Notes under the pieces: generated by a model
What the model saw: only the letters and a program-made list of their open reading frames with translations
Database searches by the model: none
What the model was told of the DNA's origin: nothing
Shown here: one piece after another, positions 43,188-53,123 of the stretch
Numbering within the stretch: position 1 is the first letter of the stretch
How the letters are laid out: each line of letters starts with the position of its first letter
Assembly (NCBI RefSeq): GCF_002091715.1
Contig: NZ_BDAG01000001.1
Location: 186,001-250,000 of the forward strand
Length of the DNA: 64,000 nt
From: Pseudomonas migulae NBRC 103157
Lineage (GTDB): Bacteria; Pseudomonadota; Gammaproteobacteria; Pseudomonadales; Pseudomonadaceae
Direction: 5' to 3'
Made by a program: the position numbers and the translations under genes

Positions 43188-43598
43188 GTGAGTATTAGTT
43201 TTGAGAAAGCGCTTGGCTCCGCAGAAAGAGCGTTAATTTATCGTAGCCAAAGAGCTGAGATTCTGAGTAACAATATCGCAAACGCTGATACACCGAACTT
43301 CAAGGCCCGAGACTTAGATTTTTCTACTGTGCTTGCAAGCGAGACAAAAGAAACTCCTACTCCGTTTTCTTTGAAAACAACAAATGTAAAACACATTACC
43401 GAAAAAGAATCAGCAGGTGATATTTACGAAGGTGCTTTGCTTTACAGCACACCGGCTCAACCTGCCATTGATCAAAATACTGTCGATCAGCAGGTCGAAG
43501 TCGCAAAGTACACAGAAAATGGAATACGTTTTGACGCCGCTTTTACTCGGTTGAATGGAGCGTTCAAAGGTTTGCTCAAAGCTCTGCGAGGTGATTAG
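43188..43598 (+). CDS. flgB: Flagellar basal-body rod protein FlgB, orphan copy
   Basis: This 136-residue protein starts VSISFEKALGSAERAL (GTG 43188) and carries the FlgB hallmarks LSNNIANADTPNFKARDLDF and a C-terminal AAFTRLNGAFKGLLKALRGD. FlgB forms the proximal rod at the inner membrane. The gene is full length and in frame, yet there is no flgC or other flagellar gene within the window. It sits between copper genes and presumably came with a rearrangement, or is a second copy. It is less GC-rich than typical Pseudomonas flagellar genes. Confidence 0.85.
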   Translation: MSISFEKALGSAERALIYRSQRAEILSNNIANADTPNFKARDLDFSTVLASETKETPTPFSLKTTNVKHITEKESAGDIYEGALLYSTPAQPAIDQNTVDQQVEVAKYTENGIRFDAAFTRLNGAFKGLLKALRGD

Positions 43599-43714
43599 TA
43601 GCGCAAGGGCTTGCGAGCGGTAATTGTGGCCGACGCGGCTGCTTCGGTACTCCTGAGGGTTCACCAAGGGGAGCCCCCTGCATACGGGGCTCTGACCATG
43701 GGAAGTGTCAGCAT

Positions 43715-43915
43715 TCAAGCGTTGATCTGAGAAGGAAAACCTAACGCCTCGACAGTTTTACGAATCTGCTCTGGGCTTTCGCTGCTTTCAACACTCACCT
43801 TACCGGCTGACCGATCCACGGAAACCGTAGCTTCGTTGTCCAGTGACTGAATCGCTTTGGTGATTTTGCTGACGCAACTGCCGCAACCAATGCCTGATAC
43901 ATCTAAGACGAACAT
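43715..43915 (-). CDS. copZ: Copper chaperone (HMA domain)
   Basis: This 66-residue single HMA domain has the metal motif GIGCGSCVSK, that is G-x-x-C... with two Cys, and the fold pattern VSVDRSAGKVSVESSESPEQ. CopZ-type chaperones carry Cu(I) to the ATPase encoded just downstream. It begins 112 bases before the ATPase gene's 3' end; both are leftward. Confidence 0.88.
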   Translation of the reverse strand: MFVLDVSGIGCGSCVSKITKAIQSLDNEATVSVDRSAGKVSVESSESPEQIRKTVEALGFPSQINA

Positions 43916-44026
43916 GGTTATTCCTCTCGTGCTGAGCGGTCTCTTTTCACCGCACCGACAGCATCAACGTTGACACGATGGCAAGGTCAACAGTTATCTG
44001 TTTCGGGTTGTGAGCGTCATTGAAGC

Positions 44027-46384
44027 TCAGTCAATTCGGGTATTCCTAAGTCTCAATGCATTGAAAACTACAGATGCAGAACTGACGCTCATGGCTATGG
44101 CAGCGATCATGGGCGACAGGAGATGTCCCGTCAGTGGATAGAGCAAGCCTGCGGCAAGAGGAATACCCATCGAGTTGTAAAGAAAGGCGAAACCCAAGTT
44201 TTGCCGCATGTTTTTTACTGTTGCGACCGAAAGAGCCCGTGCTCGTAAAATCCCCATCAGGTCGCCTTTTACCAGCGTGAGTTGCGCGCTATTCATCGCA
44301 ACGTCAGTCCCTGTCCCCATGGCAATGCCCACATCTGCTCGCGCCAGGGCCGGAGCATCGTTGATACCGTCACCAGCCATGGCGACCTTCCGGCCGTATT
44401 GCTGGAGGTCTGCGACCAGACGTTCCTTGTCCTGAGGTTTCACTTCACCGTGGACTTCTTCAATCCCCATCTCCCTTGCGACAGCCCGGGCGGTGGTGAG
44501 CCCGTCGCCAGTAGCCATGATGATTTTGATGTCATCAGCCTTGAGCTTGGTGACTGCTTCTTTGGAGGTCGGTTTTATCGGGTCTGAGACCGCCAGTAAC
44601 CCTGCCAATGCCCCGTCAACTGCGAGATAGATGATGCTGATGCCTTCAAGGCGCAACAACTCTGCACGCTTTTGTAGGGGCTTGGTGTTCACGCCTGCGG
44701 CTTCCATCAACGCGGTGTTCCCCAGCTGGATCTTCTTGCCATCAACGATGCCACTGACCCCGATACCTGAACCAGACTCAAAGGATTCTGGCTTGGTGAG
44801 CTTAATGTTCTTGGTTCGGGCATGATCGACGATTGCATGAGCCAAGGGATGTTCGCTGCCCTGATCAAGGCTGGCAGCCAGCTGAAGAACATCGGGGGGA
44901 TTGAAACTGGGTGTGGCCTCCACACTGTGAAACACTGGCCTTCCTTCTGTCAGGGTGCCTGTTTTATCGACAATCAGCGTGTCGATCTTGCAAAGGTTTT
45001 CGATGGCACTGGCATCCCTGAACAGCACACCCATGCTGGCTGCTTTACCCGTCGAAACCATGATCGACATGGGCGTAGCAAGACCCAACGCACAGGGGCA
45101 AGCGATGATCAGCACGGCGACAGCGTTGATCAGACCAAACACCCAACTGGGCTCAGGGCCAAAAAGCCCCCAACCGACAAATGTCAGTATTGCAATCCCG
45201 ATAACACCCATCACAAAGTAGCCGGCAATCGAGTCGGCCATTCGTTGCATTGGTGCTTTGGAGCGCTGAGCCCGAGCGACCATCTGTACGATCTGTGACA
45301 GCATGGTCTCGGCGCCGACCTTTTGCGCCTCCATTACCAAGCTCCCATGTGTATTCAGAGTGGCGCCGATCAGGCTATCACCAGCGCTCTTCATTACCGG
45401 CACTGGCTCGCCAGTGAGCATGGACTCATCCACCGCACTTTCACCCTCCAGTACTGAGCCATCAACGGGCACCTTTTCACCTGGCCTGACCCGCAGATGG
45501 TCTCCAAGGTGAACATGGGTGAGAGGAATGTCTTCCTCCTGTCCATCGGCATTGATCCGGCGTGCGGTCTTGGGCGATAAACCGAGAAGGGACTTAATGG
45601 CGGCGGAGGTTTGCGATCGGGCTTTGAGCTCAAGAATCTGCCCAAGCAAGGTGAGCGAGATGATGACCGCGGCGGCTTCGAAGTAGACGCCGATACGTCC
45701 ATCTTGCATGAAGGTAGCGGGAAAGCTTTGGGGAAAGAGCGTTGCCATGACGCTGTAAAGGTAGGCTGCGGCGGTACCCAAACCAATCAAAGTCCACATG
45801 TTTGGACTGCGATTTCTTATAGAGGCTATGCCCCTTACAAAAAAGGGCCAACCTGCCCATAAGGTCACCGGTGTCGCCAGAGCGAACTCGATCCAGTTTT
45901 GGATCGAGCCATGGAGGAGTTGTAACGAGTGTCCCGCCATGGCGAGTACGGTCACTATCACGGTTAATGGCAGCGACCACCAAAAGCGGCGGGCGAAATC
46001 CCGGAGTTCAGGATTTTCTTCTTCATCGAGCGCGGGCATGACCGGCTCTAATGTCATGCCACATTTAGGGCAGTTGCCGGGTCCGGGTTGACGTATTTCC
46101 GGGTGCATCGGACAGGTAAACTCAGTGCCTGTTTGTACCGCAGGCACTGGAGCGGTGACGCGGGACTCGGCGCTCGAAACATTACCGCTGTAGCGCTCAG
46201 GATCAGCTCGAAACTTCTCCTGGCATTTCAGGCTACAAAATTGATACGTCTGTCCCTGATAAGACTCACCAAATTTACTTGGTGAAGTGACTGCCATTCC
46301 GCACACCGGGTCACGTAGATCATCGTCATTGAGCGGAGCAGCAGGGGCGTGATTGTGGTCGTGGTGGCTCGATATGGTAGGCAT
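44027..46384 (-). CDS. Cu(I) P1B-type ATPase with N-terminal YHS and metal-binding domains
   Basis: This 785-residue ATPase has the order His-rich start (HHDHNH), YHS domain ([20 protein letters not shown]), a [21 protein letters not shown] heavy-metal-binding domain, then TM core with CPC ([11 protein letters not shown]), DKTGT phosphorylation site, HP motif (SEHPLAHAI) and [11 protein letters not shown]. It lacks the usual N-terminal HMA domains; the YHS/HMBD pair replaces them, as in the CopF-like branch. Pumps Cu(I) out of the cytoplasm. Translationally close to the DUF2933 gene (two-base gap). Confidence 0.92.
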   Translation of the reverse strand: MPTISSHHDHNHAPAAPLNDDDLRDPVCGMAVTSPSKFGESYQGQTYQFCSLKCQEKFRADPERYSGNVSSAESRVTAPVPAVQTGTEFTCPMHPEIRQPGPGNCPKCGMTLEPVMPALDEEENPELRDFARRFWWSLPLTVIVTVLAMAGHSLQLLHGSIQNWIEFALATPVTLWAGWPFFVRGIASIRNRSPNMWTLIGLGTAAAYLYSVMATLFPQSFPATFMQDGRIGVYFEAAAVIISLTLLGQILELKARSQTSAAIKSLLGLSPKTARRINADGQEEDIPLTHVHLGDHLRVRPGEKVPVDGSVLEGESAVDESMLTGEPVPVMKSAGDSLIGATLNTHGSLVMEAQKVGAETMLSQIVQMVARAQRSKAPMQRMADSIAGYFVMGVIGIAILTFVGWGLFGPEPSWVFGLINAVAVLIIACPCALGLATPMSIMVSTGKAASMGVLFRDASAIENLCKIDTLIVDKTGTLTEGRPVFHSVEATPSFNPPDVLQLAASLDQGSEHPLAHAIVDHARTKNIKLTKPESFESGSGIGVSGIVDGKKIQLGNTALMEAAGVNTKPLQKRAELLRLEGISIIYLAVDGALAGLLAVSDPIKPTSKEAVTKLKADDIKIIMATGDGLTTARAVAREMGIEEVHGEVKPQDKERLVADLQQYGRKVAMAGDGINDAPALARADVGIAMGTGTDVAMNSAQLTLVKGDLMGILRARALSVATVKNMRQNLGFAFLYNSMGIPLAAGLLYPLTGHLLSPMIAAIAMSVSSASVVFNALRLRNTRID

Positions 46385-46386
46385 GG

Positions 46387-46638
46387 CTATTTCCCTTTTT
46401 CGTCCTTATGGGTTGTTGCCTGATCGCCATGGTTATGTCCGCCATGTCCATGTCCAAAAAAATGCATCAATGGGCAGATCAACAGAATCAGATAAGGCCA
46501 AAATGGATAAACGTGGCTGAAATGCTCCCGCAACACGTAGAAGGCACCAATCGCAATGAGCATGATCAGTACAACGCCTGTTTTGCGCCTCCAAAATGGT
46601 GCGGTGGTGTTTCCATCCGGATGCTGATGGTTATTCAT
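46387..46638 (-). CDS. DUF2933 small membrane protein
   Basis: This 83-residue protein has one or two helices ([30 protein letters not shown]) and a His-rich tail [15 protein letters not shown]2933 proteins accompany Cu/Ag ATPase genes; the function is unknown. Two bases upstream of the ATPase gene, so co-translated. Confidence 0.82.
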   Translation of the reverse strand: MNNHQHPDGNTTAPFWRRKTGVVLIMLIAIGAFYVLREHFSHVYPFWPYLILLICPLMHFFGHGHGGHNHGDQATTHKDEKGK

Positions 46639-46731
46639 GATCTAGACCCCACTGTGTAAGCGTTGTTGTGATCTCTGCGACAGAGCGTAGACAACTCGTG
46701 CGTCGAAGCGGTGTTAGCAGCCAGCTTCGGC

Positions 46732-47268
46732 TTACTTCAGGTCAAACGGACCAACCATCCCTGACTGATAATGCCCCGGCACGTTGCAGGCAAACTGAAG
46801 GTCTGTGCTGTTGTTGAAGGTCCAGATCAGCTCTTGGGTTGCGCCAGGCTCAATCAGGACGCTGTTCGGGTCGTTGTGCTCCATTCCGACCATCTTCATT
46901 CCACCCATGCTGTGGCTCATACCGCTCATCGTTTTCCCGGTACCGGTGGGGTTAAGTGTCCCGTTCTGGAACATGCTTGCCATTTCTTTTTGGTGTGCTG
47001 CATGAGCAGCGGCTTTGCCGATGTTGAACTCGTGCAGCAGCGAACCCTCATTGCGAAGGACAAATCGAATAGTTTCACCAGGCTTTACGTCGATGCTTTC
47101 AGGTTTGAAGAAAATATCGCCCATCTCGACCTCCACCGTACGGGTAACCTCAGAGGCGACTCCAGGCTTACCGATGTCCTCTTTCCCATGCCCTGCGCTG
47201 GCCATAGCCGTAGCACCGAAGAGTAGAGTGATTGCTGCGATGACTGGGGTAACGAGCCTAGCTTTCAT
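46732..47268 (-). CDS. Periplasmic cupredoxin-like protein
   Basis: This 178-residue protein has a signal peptide (AMAS) and a cupredoxin domain: GDIFFKPESIDVKPGETIRF, the Cu-binding HEFN early motif, and the C-terminal CNVPGHYQSGM (Cys-His-Met). An extra Met/His insert (GMSHSMGGMKMVGMEH) lies between. It is a type 1 copper protein or copper carrier (CopC/plastocyanin-like family). The start ATG 47268 has GAGG at good spacing. CopR box lies 75 bases upstream. Confidence 0.88.
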   Translation of the reverse strand: MKARLVTPVIAAITLLFGATAMASAGHGKEDIGKPGVASEVTRTVEVEMGDIFFKPESIDVKPGETIRFVLRNEGSLLHEFNIGKAAAHAAHQKEMASMFQNGTLNPTGTGKTMSGMSHSMGGMKMVGMEHNDPNSVLIEPGATQELIWTFNNSTDLQFACNVPGHYQSGMVGPFDLK

Positions 47269-47341
47269 AGTGACCTCGAGAGTAAGAGTGGGAACACTGG
47301 CTATGCTAAAGACACGGAGCTGCCAGTTAACTGACCTGAAC

Positions 47342-47357
47342 ACTACATTTCTGTCAG
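47342..47357 (-). promoter_or_regulatory. Candidate CopR box upstream of cupredoxin gene
   Basis: ACTACATTTCTGTCAG lies about 75 bases before the cupredoxin start and immediately left of a terminator for the preceding minus-strand gene. Confidence 0.55.
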
Positions 47358-47361
47358 TTTT

Positions 47362-47392
47362 CAAAAAAAAACACGGCGTCCAAAGACGCCGT
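47362..47392 (-). terminator. Terminator of PtrA-type gene
   Basis: ACGGCGTC-CAAA-GACGCCGT is flanked on the plus strand by AAAAAAAAA (TTTTTTTTT on the transcribed minus strand). It ends the message of the leftward gene at 47434. Confidence 0.85.
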
Positions 47393-47433
47393 AGTCAACG
47401 GTACTGTTCAAAAAGCCCTTTGGAAGCCGGTTT

Positions 47434-47787
47434 TCACTGATGATTCTCTGAAAGCATCAATTTGTGCTCACGTTGCATTTGGCTCAAAACGTCGTCGGCA
47501 ATTTTGTCGTGCTTTTCCATCCAGGCCAGGTGCTGTTGGGGTGACATTGAGGCGTCTGGATGATCTTTATGGAGTTGGCTCATGATGTCGCCGAGCATCT
47601 TCATATGCTCGGTCATGTGGACATGGCGCTGTCCTTCAGGGGCTTTTTCAGCTTGAACCAGTACGGCTTCAGCCTTGTCGCGCAGGCCTTCCATACGCTC
47701 TATCACCCGGTCTCCGCCACTTTCAGCCCATACAGAAGCTGAGACGAGTATCGAACTTACAAAAAACAGCATTTTCAGGCGATTCAT
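47434..47787 (-). CDS. Secreted PtrA-N-like protein with long helical C-terminal part
   Basis: This 117-residue protein has a signal peptide (SVWA), ESGGDRVIERMEGLRDKAEA (a variant of the EGGGDR box), then a helical, His/Met-containing tail: HVHMTEHMKMLGDIMSQLHK and SPQQHLAWMEKHDKIADDVL. The tail is suited to metal binding. It lies 206 bases from divergent copR with a CopR box between (47914). No known name; probably a copper-induced periplasmic helper. Confidence 0.65.
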   Translation of the reverse strand: MNRLKMLFFVSSILVSASVWAESGGDRVIERMEGLRDKAEAVLVQAEKAPEGQRHVHMTEHMKMLGDIMSQLHKDHPDASMSPQQHLAWMEKHDKIADDVLSQMQREHKLMLSENHQ

Positions 47788-47913
47788 GGGGCAACTCCTT
47801 ATGGAATTGTTTTCCGGCTCCCAAACGTTTCATGCTGAAGAGTCGGTCGAGCACCAGGAAGTACTCATGCTTGAACCCTAGACAGCGCTTGCTGACATCT
47901 ACCTGAAGCCAAT

Positions 47914-47929
47914 ATTACTTTTCTGTCAG
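47914..47929. promoter_or_regulatory. Candidate CopR box between copR and PtrA-type gene
   Basis: ATTACTTTTCTGTCAG sits 64 bases upstream of copR (47993) and 127 bases upstream of the leftward gene. It may serve autoregulation. Confidence 0.55.
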
Positions 47930-47992
47930 TTGCTGGTTGGCTGGCGTGTTTCGATGCAGACTGCGCTTCATCATTATTCGAGAGCCACCCTC

Positions 47993-48682
47993 ATGAGACT
48001 TCTGGTTGCTGAAGACGAACCCAAAATAGGTATCTATTTGGAGCAAGGACTCACGGAGGCGGGGTTCAATGTGGATCGCTTTACCAATGGCAAAGTGGCG
48101 CTTCAGCACGCTTTGAGCGAGGCCTATGACCTGCTGATTCTAGACGTCATGATGCCTGGGCTGGATGGCTGGGAAGTACTTCAGAAGGTTCGTGCATCTG
48201 GGAAAGATGTTCCCGTGCTCTTCCTCACGGCGCGAGACCGCGTTGAAGATCGAGTGAAAGGACTTGAACTCGGGGCAGATGATTACCTGATTAAACCCTT
48301 CGCATTTTCTGAACTGTTGGCTCGCGTCAGAACGTTGCTGCGTCGGGGTAACGGCGCTCCCTCGCAAACCTATATGAAATTGGCTGATCTGGAGGTGGAC
48401 CTGCTCAAGCGTCGAGCCATTCGTGGAGGTAAGCGCATAGACCTTACGGCCAAAGAGTTTGCGCTGCTTGAGCTGTTGCTACGTCGTCGAGGGGAGGTGC
48501 TGCCAAAATCACTTATCGCCTCCCAGGTTTGGGACATGAACTTCGACAGCGATACCAATGTTATTGAGGTCGCGGTAAGGAGACTGAGAGCAAAAATCGA
48601 TGATGATTTTGAGGTCAAGCTGATTCACACCTCGCGGGGTATGGGTTACATGCTCGACGCACCTGATTTGGAGTCGGAATGA
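47993..48682 (+). CDS. copR: Copper response regulator CopR
   Basis: This 229-residue OmpR-family regulator has phosphoacceptor Asp in [30 protein letters not shown] and winged-helix [20 protein letters not shown]. The start is [10 protein letters not shown] (ATG 47993). The ORF continues upstream but adds a non-homologous leader. Overlaps copS (ATGA). Likely activates the cop and cus promoters with ATTAC-N4-CTGTCAG elements. Confidence 0.92.
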   Translation: MRLLVAEDEPKIGIYLEQGLTEAGFNVDRFTNGKVALQHALSEAYDLLILDVMMPGLDGWEVLQKVRASGKDVPVLFLTARDRVEDRVKGLELGADDYLIKPFAFSELLARVRTLLRRGNGAPSQTYMKLADLEVDLLKRRAIRGGKRIDLTAKEFALLELLLRRRGEVLPKSLIASQVWDMNFDSDTNVIEVAVRRLRAKIDDDFEVKLIHTSRGMGYMLDAPDLESE

Positions 48683-50067
48683 AGCGAATGTCCCTGACAG
48701 CTCGCATGAGTCTGATGTTCATGCTCGCGGTAACGGCCGTGCTCACGGTTGCCGGACTCAGTTTCAATAACCTCAGCCGGCATCATTTCAAGATGCTGGA
48801 TCAGCAGGCGCTGAACGAAAAACTCCATTCGACTCAAAGAATTCTGACGGGGTTGAACAGCATTGATCAATTCAGTGATGTTAAGCCTGAGCTAGAGGCG
48901 CTGCTTGGCGCTCACCGTGATTTGACTGCTCTAATAATCGATGGGGGCGGCAAACTACTGTTTGCTGATCCCGGTCCCGTAGATGTTCCTGAGGAATTCC
49001 GCAGCATCCCAAACAACAACGTCTGGGAGTGGCGAGATCAAGAGCAGATGTTCCGTGGCGTGACGGCACAAGCCATTGTGACGGGACAAGACAAGCCATT
49101 GACCGTCATGTTGATTTTTGACGTTACTCAGCATATGTCCTTTTTCGAGACGCTTGAGCGATGGTTTTGGATAGGGCTGGTGATCAGCGCGCTGGTCAGT
49201 GCAGCGTTGGGCTGGATGGTCGCGAGCAGTGGCCTGCGGCCTATTCGCCAAGTCACCCAGGTCGCGGCCTCAATGTCAGCTAAATCACTCAAAGAACGTA
49301 TTCCATTAGCACCGGTTCCCAAAGAGCTTCAGCAAATGGTGCTGTCATTCAACGCAATGTTATCCAGGTTGGACGATGCATTTGTTCGCTTATCGAATTT
49401 CTCTGCGGACATTGCTCACGAGTTACGGACCCCCGTCAGCAACTTGATGACCCACACGGAAGTGGTGCTTTCTAGAAAAAGGAATATCGAGGATTACGAA
49501 GACAACCTGTACTCAAATCTTGATGATTTGAAGCGTATGGGGCGAATGATCGATGACATGCTTTTTCTGGCCAAGTCTGACAACGGTCTGATCACACACG
49601 AGAACAAACCAATAGACTTGGTGGAAGTCGTGGAAAAACTGCTTGAGTACTACCGCCTTTTGGCTGATGAGCGAGGGATTGAACTCAAGGTTTCAGGACG
49701 GGGCAGCGTCCGAGGCGATGTCCTTATGCTCCACAGAGCCATTTCTAACCTGCTCTCTAACGCGCTTCGCTACACCTCTGAAGGGAAGACGATCAGTGTC
49801 GAAATCCTCCAGAAGGAGATGTCGGTATTGGTCGTCGTGGAGAACCACGGAGAACCCATTGCCCCCGAACACCTTGAAAAGCTTTTTGATCGTTTTTATC
49901 GCGTGGACCCAGCGCGGAGAGAAGGAAGTCCAAGCAACGCAGGGCTAGGTCTGTCGATTACCCGATCAATTATTGAAGCGCATGATGGCAAGATCTGGTG
50001 TACGTCATGTGACGGGAAAACGGCCTTTCATCTAGAGTTTCCTAGTGTTGACTTGAAGGTCAGCTGA
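48679..50067 (+). CDS. copS: Copper sensor histidine kinase CopS
   Basis: This 462-residue kinase has TM1 (about 10-28), a periplasmic sensor of 120 residues, TM2 (about 160-182), HAMP, H-box [14 protein letters not shown] box [10 protein letters not shown] and G box [12 protein letters not shown]. It is translationally coupled to copR. It is more distant from the two CzcS copies than they are from each other. Confidence 0.92.
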   Translation: MKRMSLTARMSLMFMLAVTAVLTVAGLSFNNLSRHHFKMLDQQALNEKLHSTQRILTGLNSIDQFSDVKPELEALLGAHRDLTALIIDGGGKLLFADPGPVDVPEEFRSIPNNNVWEWRDQEQMFRGVTAQAIVTGQDKPLTVMLIFDVTQHMSFFETLERWFWIGLVISALVSAALGWMVASSGLRPIRQVTQVAASMSAKSLKERIPLAPVPKELQQMVLSFNAMLSRLDDAFVRLSNFSADIAHELRTPVSNLMTHTEVVLSRKRNIEDYEDNLYSNLDDLKRMGRMIDDMLFLAKSDNGLITHENKPIDLVEVVEKLLEYYRLLADERGIELKVSGRGSVRGDVLMLHRAISNLLSNALRYTSEGKTISVEILQKEMSVLVVVENHGEPIAPEHLEKLFDRFYRVDPARREGSPSNAGLGLSITRSIIEAHDGKIWCTSCDGKTAFHLEFPSVDLKVS

Positions 50068-50436
50068 ACAACGGCGCATTTGCGATCAACGGCGATCTCT
50101 CAGCCTGCGCCCAGCGCCCACTTTCGTTATTTTTGAATGAGTGAAAACCCTAGTATCGCGGGCACGCGGTCTCGTCTTTAAGTCTCGCTACGCCCGCCAA
50201 TTCGAGGCCAAACACCGCGTCAAGCTGACTGAAATGTAATCGAACAGTTTGCGTTCGTGTGGCATCGTGTTCTTGCACTGTGACGTTGGGGCCTAGTGAG
50301 TTTCTCGTGTTCAACCTGCCCTAGAACACGGAGGCTACTAGCTAATCATCAGTGGTTTTAACAAGAATCGAAAAGTAAAAACTAGATATTCCCAAACAAA
50401 CCTCGAATCAACAGCTCTTGCTGTGAGGAGTCTTGC
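50068..50436. other. Intergenic region copS / copC
   Basis: These 369 bases have no supported ORF. The candidate CopR box at 50225-50240 is the only feature recognised. Confidence 0.5.
50225..50240 (-). promoter_or_regulatory. Candidate CopR box upstream of copC (inverted orientation)
   Basis: CTGACTGAAATGTAAT is the reverse complement of ATTACATTTCAGTCAG, one base from the copA box. It lies about 200 bases upstream of copC. Confidence 0.5.
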
Positions 50437-50820
50437 ATGTCATTCCTTAAAACTACGACCGTAGCTGTTGCACTTACCGCTGGTTTGCTTCTGAGTGCAG
50501 TTGCTCAAGCACATCCAAAGCTCCTTTCTTCCACTCCGGCAGAAGGCTCGAATGCGGCGGCCCCTTCGAAAATTGAACTGCACTTTTCTGAGAATCTCAC
50601 CACTCAGTTTTCCGGTGCAAAACTGATCATGACCGATATGCCTGGCATGCCGAACTCCCCAATGGGTGTTAAGGCCGCAGTCGCTGGTGGCGGTGATCCG
50701 AAAACGATGGTGATTACACCGGCAGCACCTTTGACCACCGGTACCTACAAAGTCGAATGGCGTGCTGTCTCCTCGGACACTCACCCGATCACCGGCAACT
50801 TCTCATTTAAAGTGAAATGA
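50437..50820 (+). CDS. copC: CopC periplasmic copper-binding protein
   Basis: This 127-residue protein has a signal peptide; mature protein starts HPKLLSSTPAEGS, so the N-terminal His can form the Cu(II) site with DTHP near the end. Met-rich loop MTDMPGMPNSPMG is the Cu(I) site. The fold is the standard seven-strand CopC barrel. Followed by copD after a three-base gap. Confidence 0.93.
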   Translation: MSFLKTTTVAVALTAGLLLSAVAQAHPKLLSSTPAEGSNAAAPSKIELHFSENLTTQFSGAKLIMTDMPGMPNSPMGVKAAVAGGGDPKTMVITPAAPLTTGTYKVEWRAVSSDTHPITGNFSFKVK

Positions 50821-50823
50821 TTG

Positions 50824-51762
50824 ATGAGCGACTCAATAAATATTGTGGTTCGCTTTGCTCTCTATTTCGACCTGATGTTGTTATTCGGATTGGCAATTTT
50901 CGGCTTGTACAGCCTCAGGGGAAAGGAAAGAGTATCGGGCACGGTCTTGAATTTTGAGTCGCTTCTTTACGGTACTTCTGTTGCAGGTGTAGCTCTGTCC
51001 CTTGCCGCGATGTTGTTGCTTGCCAAAGCAATGAGCGGTGTCTCCGAGCTTATGGAGCTACAGCAACATATTTTTGAAATGGTCCTTATGGGGACCGACG
51101 TCGGGTTGACCTGGATGGTCCGAATAGCTGCCTTGGTGATGGCAATTATTGGCGTCGCATTGAATAAGCGATTTCCGACACCCAGTCTCTGGATCGTCAC
51201 CGTATGCGGAGCGATTGCGTTGGCGACGTTGGCTTGGACAGGGCACGGTGCCATGGATGAAGGCAGCCGACGCTACTGGCATTTCATCACCGATATATTC
51301 CATCTTTTAGCCGCAGGTGGCTGGTTGGGTGCTCTATTGGCATTCGCTCTACTGCTGCGGTTGAAATCGCTAAAGGGCGAACAAGAAGCTCGAATTCTTG
51401 CACGGGTGCTGACTGGCTTTGAGTCGGCCGGCGGAGTGATTGTTGCGATCATAACCGTCACGGGTGTAGTGAATTACCTTTTTATCGTCGGTCCAAATCT
51501 CGATGAAGTGATGCTCAGTACTTATGGCCAGCTGCTGTTTTTGAAGATCCTGCTCTTTGCCGGGATGATCGTGTTAGCCACGCTGAACCGCTTTCACCTA
51601 AGTCCGGTATTGGAGCGGTCAGTTCGAAATGGAGAATACTCTGCCGCGGTCAATGCCTTGCGTCGCAGCATGACACTCGAGTTTTTAATGGCAGTCATCA
51701 TAATTTGTCTTGTCGCATGGTTAGGCACTTTAAGTCCGGAAATGGAAATGAGCGCGGGATAG
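50824..51762 (+). CDS. copD: CopD inner-membrane copper transporter
   Basis: This 312-residue membrane protein of about eight helices carries [20 protein letters not shown] (CopD family His motif) and [11 protein letters not shown]. CopC and CopD work together in copper uptake to the cytoplasm. The start is ATG 50824; the longer frame from TTG 50821 is a difference of one residue. Confidence 0.9.
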   Translation: MSDSINIVVRFALYFDLMLLFGLAIFGLYSLRGKERVSGTVLNFESLLYGTSVAGVALSLAAMLLLAKAMSGVSELMELQQHIFEMVLMGTDVGLTWMVRIAALVMAIIGVALNKRFPTPSLWIVTVCGAIALATLAWTGHGAMDEGSRRYWHFITDIFHLLAAGGWLGALLAFALLLRLKSLKGEQEARILARVLTGFESAGGVIVAIITVTGVVNYLFIVGPNLDEVMLSTYGQLLFLKILLFAGMIVLATLNRFHLSPVLERSVRNGEYSAAVNALRRSMTLEFLMAVIIICLVAWLGTLSPEMEMSAG

Positions 51763-51848
51763 AGGTTGGTGACAGCCGACAAAGGAGTCTAGAAGGTGAA
51801 TTGTAAGGGCCATATCCACCCCCCCCTCAAGGGCGATCCACTCGCGCT

Positions 51849-52037
51849 CTGAAACTCATAAAAACTGCGATTGTGATCGGTTCTGTCCTTCTGTCGTCCA
51901 TGGTGTGGGCTGAAGGCGGTGGAGACCGCGTTCTTGCACGTTTTGCCGCTCATCAGAATCAGGGCAAAAGCATGGTGCAGCAAGCTGTGAAAACGCAGCT
52001 AGCGCCTAATATAAAGGGGGTGATGGTTCATAAATAG
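51849..52037 (+). pseudogene. PtrA-type small secreted protein with CTG in place of start codon
   Basis: From CTG 51849 an open frame of 62 codons reads LKLIKTAIVIGSVLLSSMVW (signal peptide), AEGGGDRVLARFAAHQNQGK and on to VMVHK and stop. It is clearly the PtrA-N family. Homologues start MK... so CTG stands exactly where ATG is expected. Upstream in frame there is no ATG/GTG/TTG before a stop (TAA 45 bases back) and no strong ribosome site. Either a rare CTG start or a start-lost pseudogene. Confidence 0.6.
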
Positions 52038-52135
52038 GCTTAAATCAGGCATGAACCGCTGTGTGGTATTGGAGCGCTTCTGAGCTGGCCTCAGGTCAGG
52101 CGTACTCTTAAAAACTGAGGGAGCTATACATTGTG

Positions 52136-52492
52136 ATGGCTCAAAATCTGGATAAAACCTTGATCAAGCTGCTCATGGTGCTGCTGTTTGTCGTAGCGGC
52201 AGCACATGGTCAAGCGTTGATGTTTAAATCCGAGCCGTCAACTGTTCCTCTTAACTGCCCGGCAGCGCAGACTATGCTTGCTGAATCCAGCAGAGTGAAT
52301 ATCTGCCCTGACATGTCGAACCAAGTCACTTGCTCGATAAGTTGTTCCATTCCCTCAACGGGAGCAGTCACGTTTTTTGTTTCAATCTGGCACGCCTTAA
52401 AGTCATCTCCATACGACTGCTATACAACTTCACTCGGTCGCATGCCCGTTGCTCCAGATCCTTTTCCTCCTAAACATTCCAGCCTCTCCTAA
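52136..52492 (+). CDS. Small secreted Cys-containing protein with Pro-rich end
   Basis: This 118-residue protein has a hydrophobic N-terminus (LLMVLLFVVAAAHG), then several Cys (NCPAAQ, NICPDMSNQVTCSISCSIP) and ends in DPFPPKHSSLS. GGGAG precedes; start ATG 52136 (or GTG 52133). It resembles the proteins at 31178 and 61119 in having a Pro-rich end. No family name. It is in the copper block after copCD and so may be periplasmic and copper-linked. Confidence 0.55.
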   Translation: MAQNLDKTLIKLLMVLLFVVAAAHGQALMFKSEPSTVPLNCPAAQTMLAESSRVNICPDMSNQVTCSISCSIPSTGAVTFFVSIWHALKSSPYDCYTTSLGRMPVAPDPFPPKHSSLS

Positions 52493-52612
52493 CCACGCCG
52501 AGTGCTAGCTCGTTTGTTCTTCAGCAACACCACCAAAAGAACATTAGGTCCGTCGCTCGGGGCTACAGCTAATGTTTTTTATCGTCAACGGAAAAAGGAT
52601 TAGGTGGTTACC

Positions 52613-53056
52613 GTGAATAAATCATCCACTTTTTTGGGTGGGATGTTACTCGCACTCACTGCCCTTGCGATGCCTATCGTTAACGCTGCTGAAGAAGCCA
52701 TTCTCTATAAAAACCCAAGTTGTACGTGCTGCGATAAATATGCGGACTACTTGCGTGAAGGCGGGTTCAAGGTGTCGATTGTCGCGGATTCTGCACAGCT
52801 TCAGCAGATCAACAAGGCCGCTGGTCTTCCCTACTCTTTGGCAGGCTGCCATGCCGTTGCCATTGATGGTTACGTTATTAGCGGCCACGTCCCGCTAACA
52901 GCCGTCAATAAATTACTGGCAGAGCACCCTGCAATTCGCGGTATCACCTTGGCCGGGATGCCACCTGGATCGCCAGGCATGGACGGCACCCAGCAGAAGC
53001 CGTTCGAAATTTACGCCTTTGACGGAGATAAAAGCTGGCTCTACATGACCCAGTAG
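52613..53056 (+). CDS. copG: CopG-like periplasmic copper protein (DUF411), copy 2
   Basis: This 147-residue protein has a signal peptide (IVNA) and the DUF411 domain with NPSCTCCDKYADYL (Cys-X-Cys-Cys), LAGCHAVAIDG and GMPPGSPGMDG. GTG start at 52613 follows AGGTGG; the frame extends to GTG 52604. Together with the copy at 37998, this makes two DUF411 proteins in one island, each next to copper genes. Confidence 0.85.
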   Translation: MNKSSTFLGGMLLALTALAMPIVNAAEEAILYKNPSCTCCDKYADYLREGGFKVSIVADSAQLQQINKAAGLPYSLAGCHAVAIDGYVISGHVPLTAVNKLLAEHPAIRGITLAGMPPGSPGMDGTQQKPFEIYAFDGDKSWLYMTQ

Positions 53057-53123
53057 AAACGTCAGAGCGTTAGTTTTGTGGCTGAGGTATGTAAATAAAT
53101 ACTGAAAATTTAGAGGATTAACC

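Noticed and set aside
43671..43692. GAGCCCC/GGGGCTC hairpin after flgB as a terminator
   Set aside because: Stem is plausible but there is no T run and it is not listed as a terminator.
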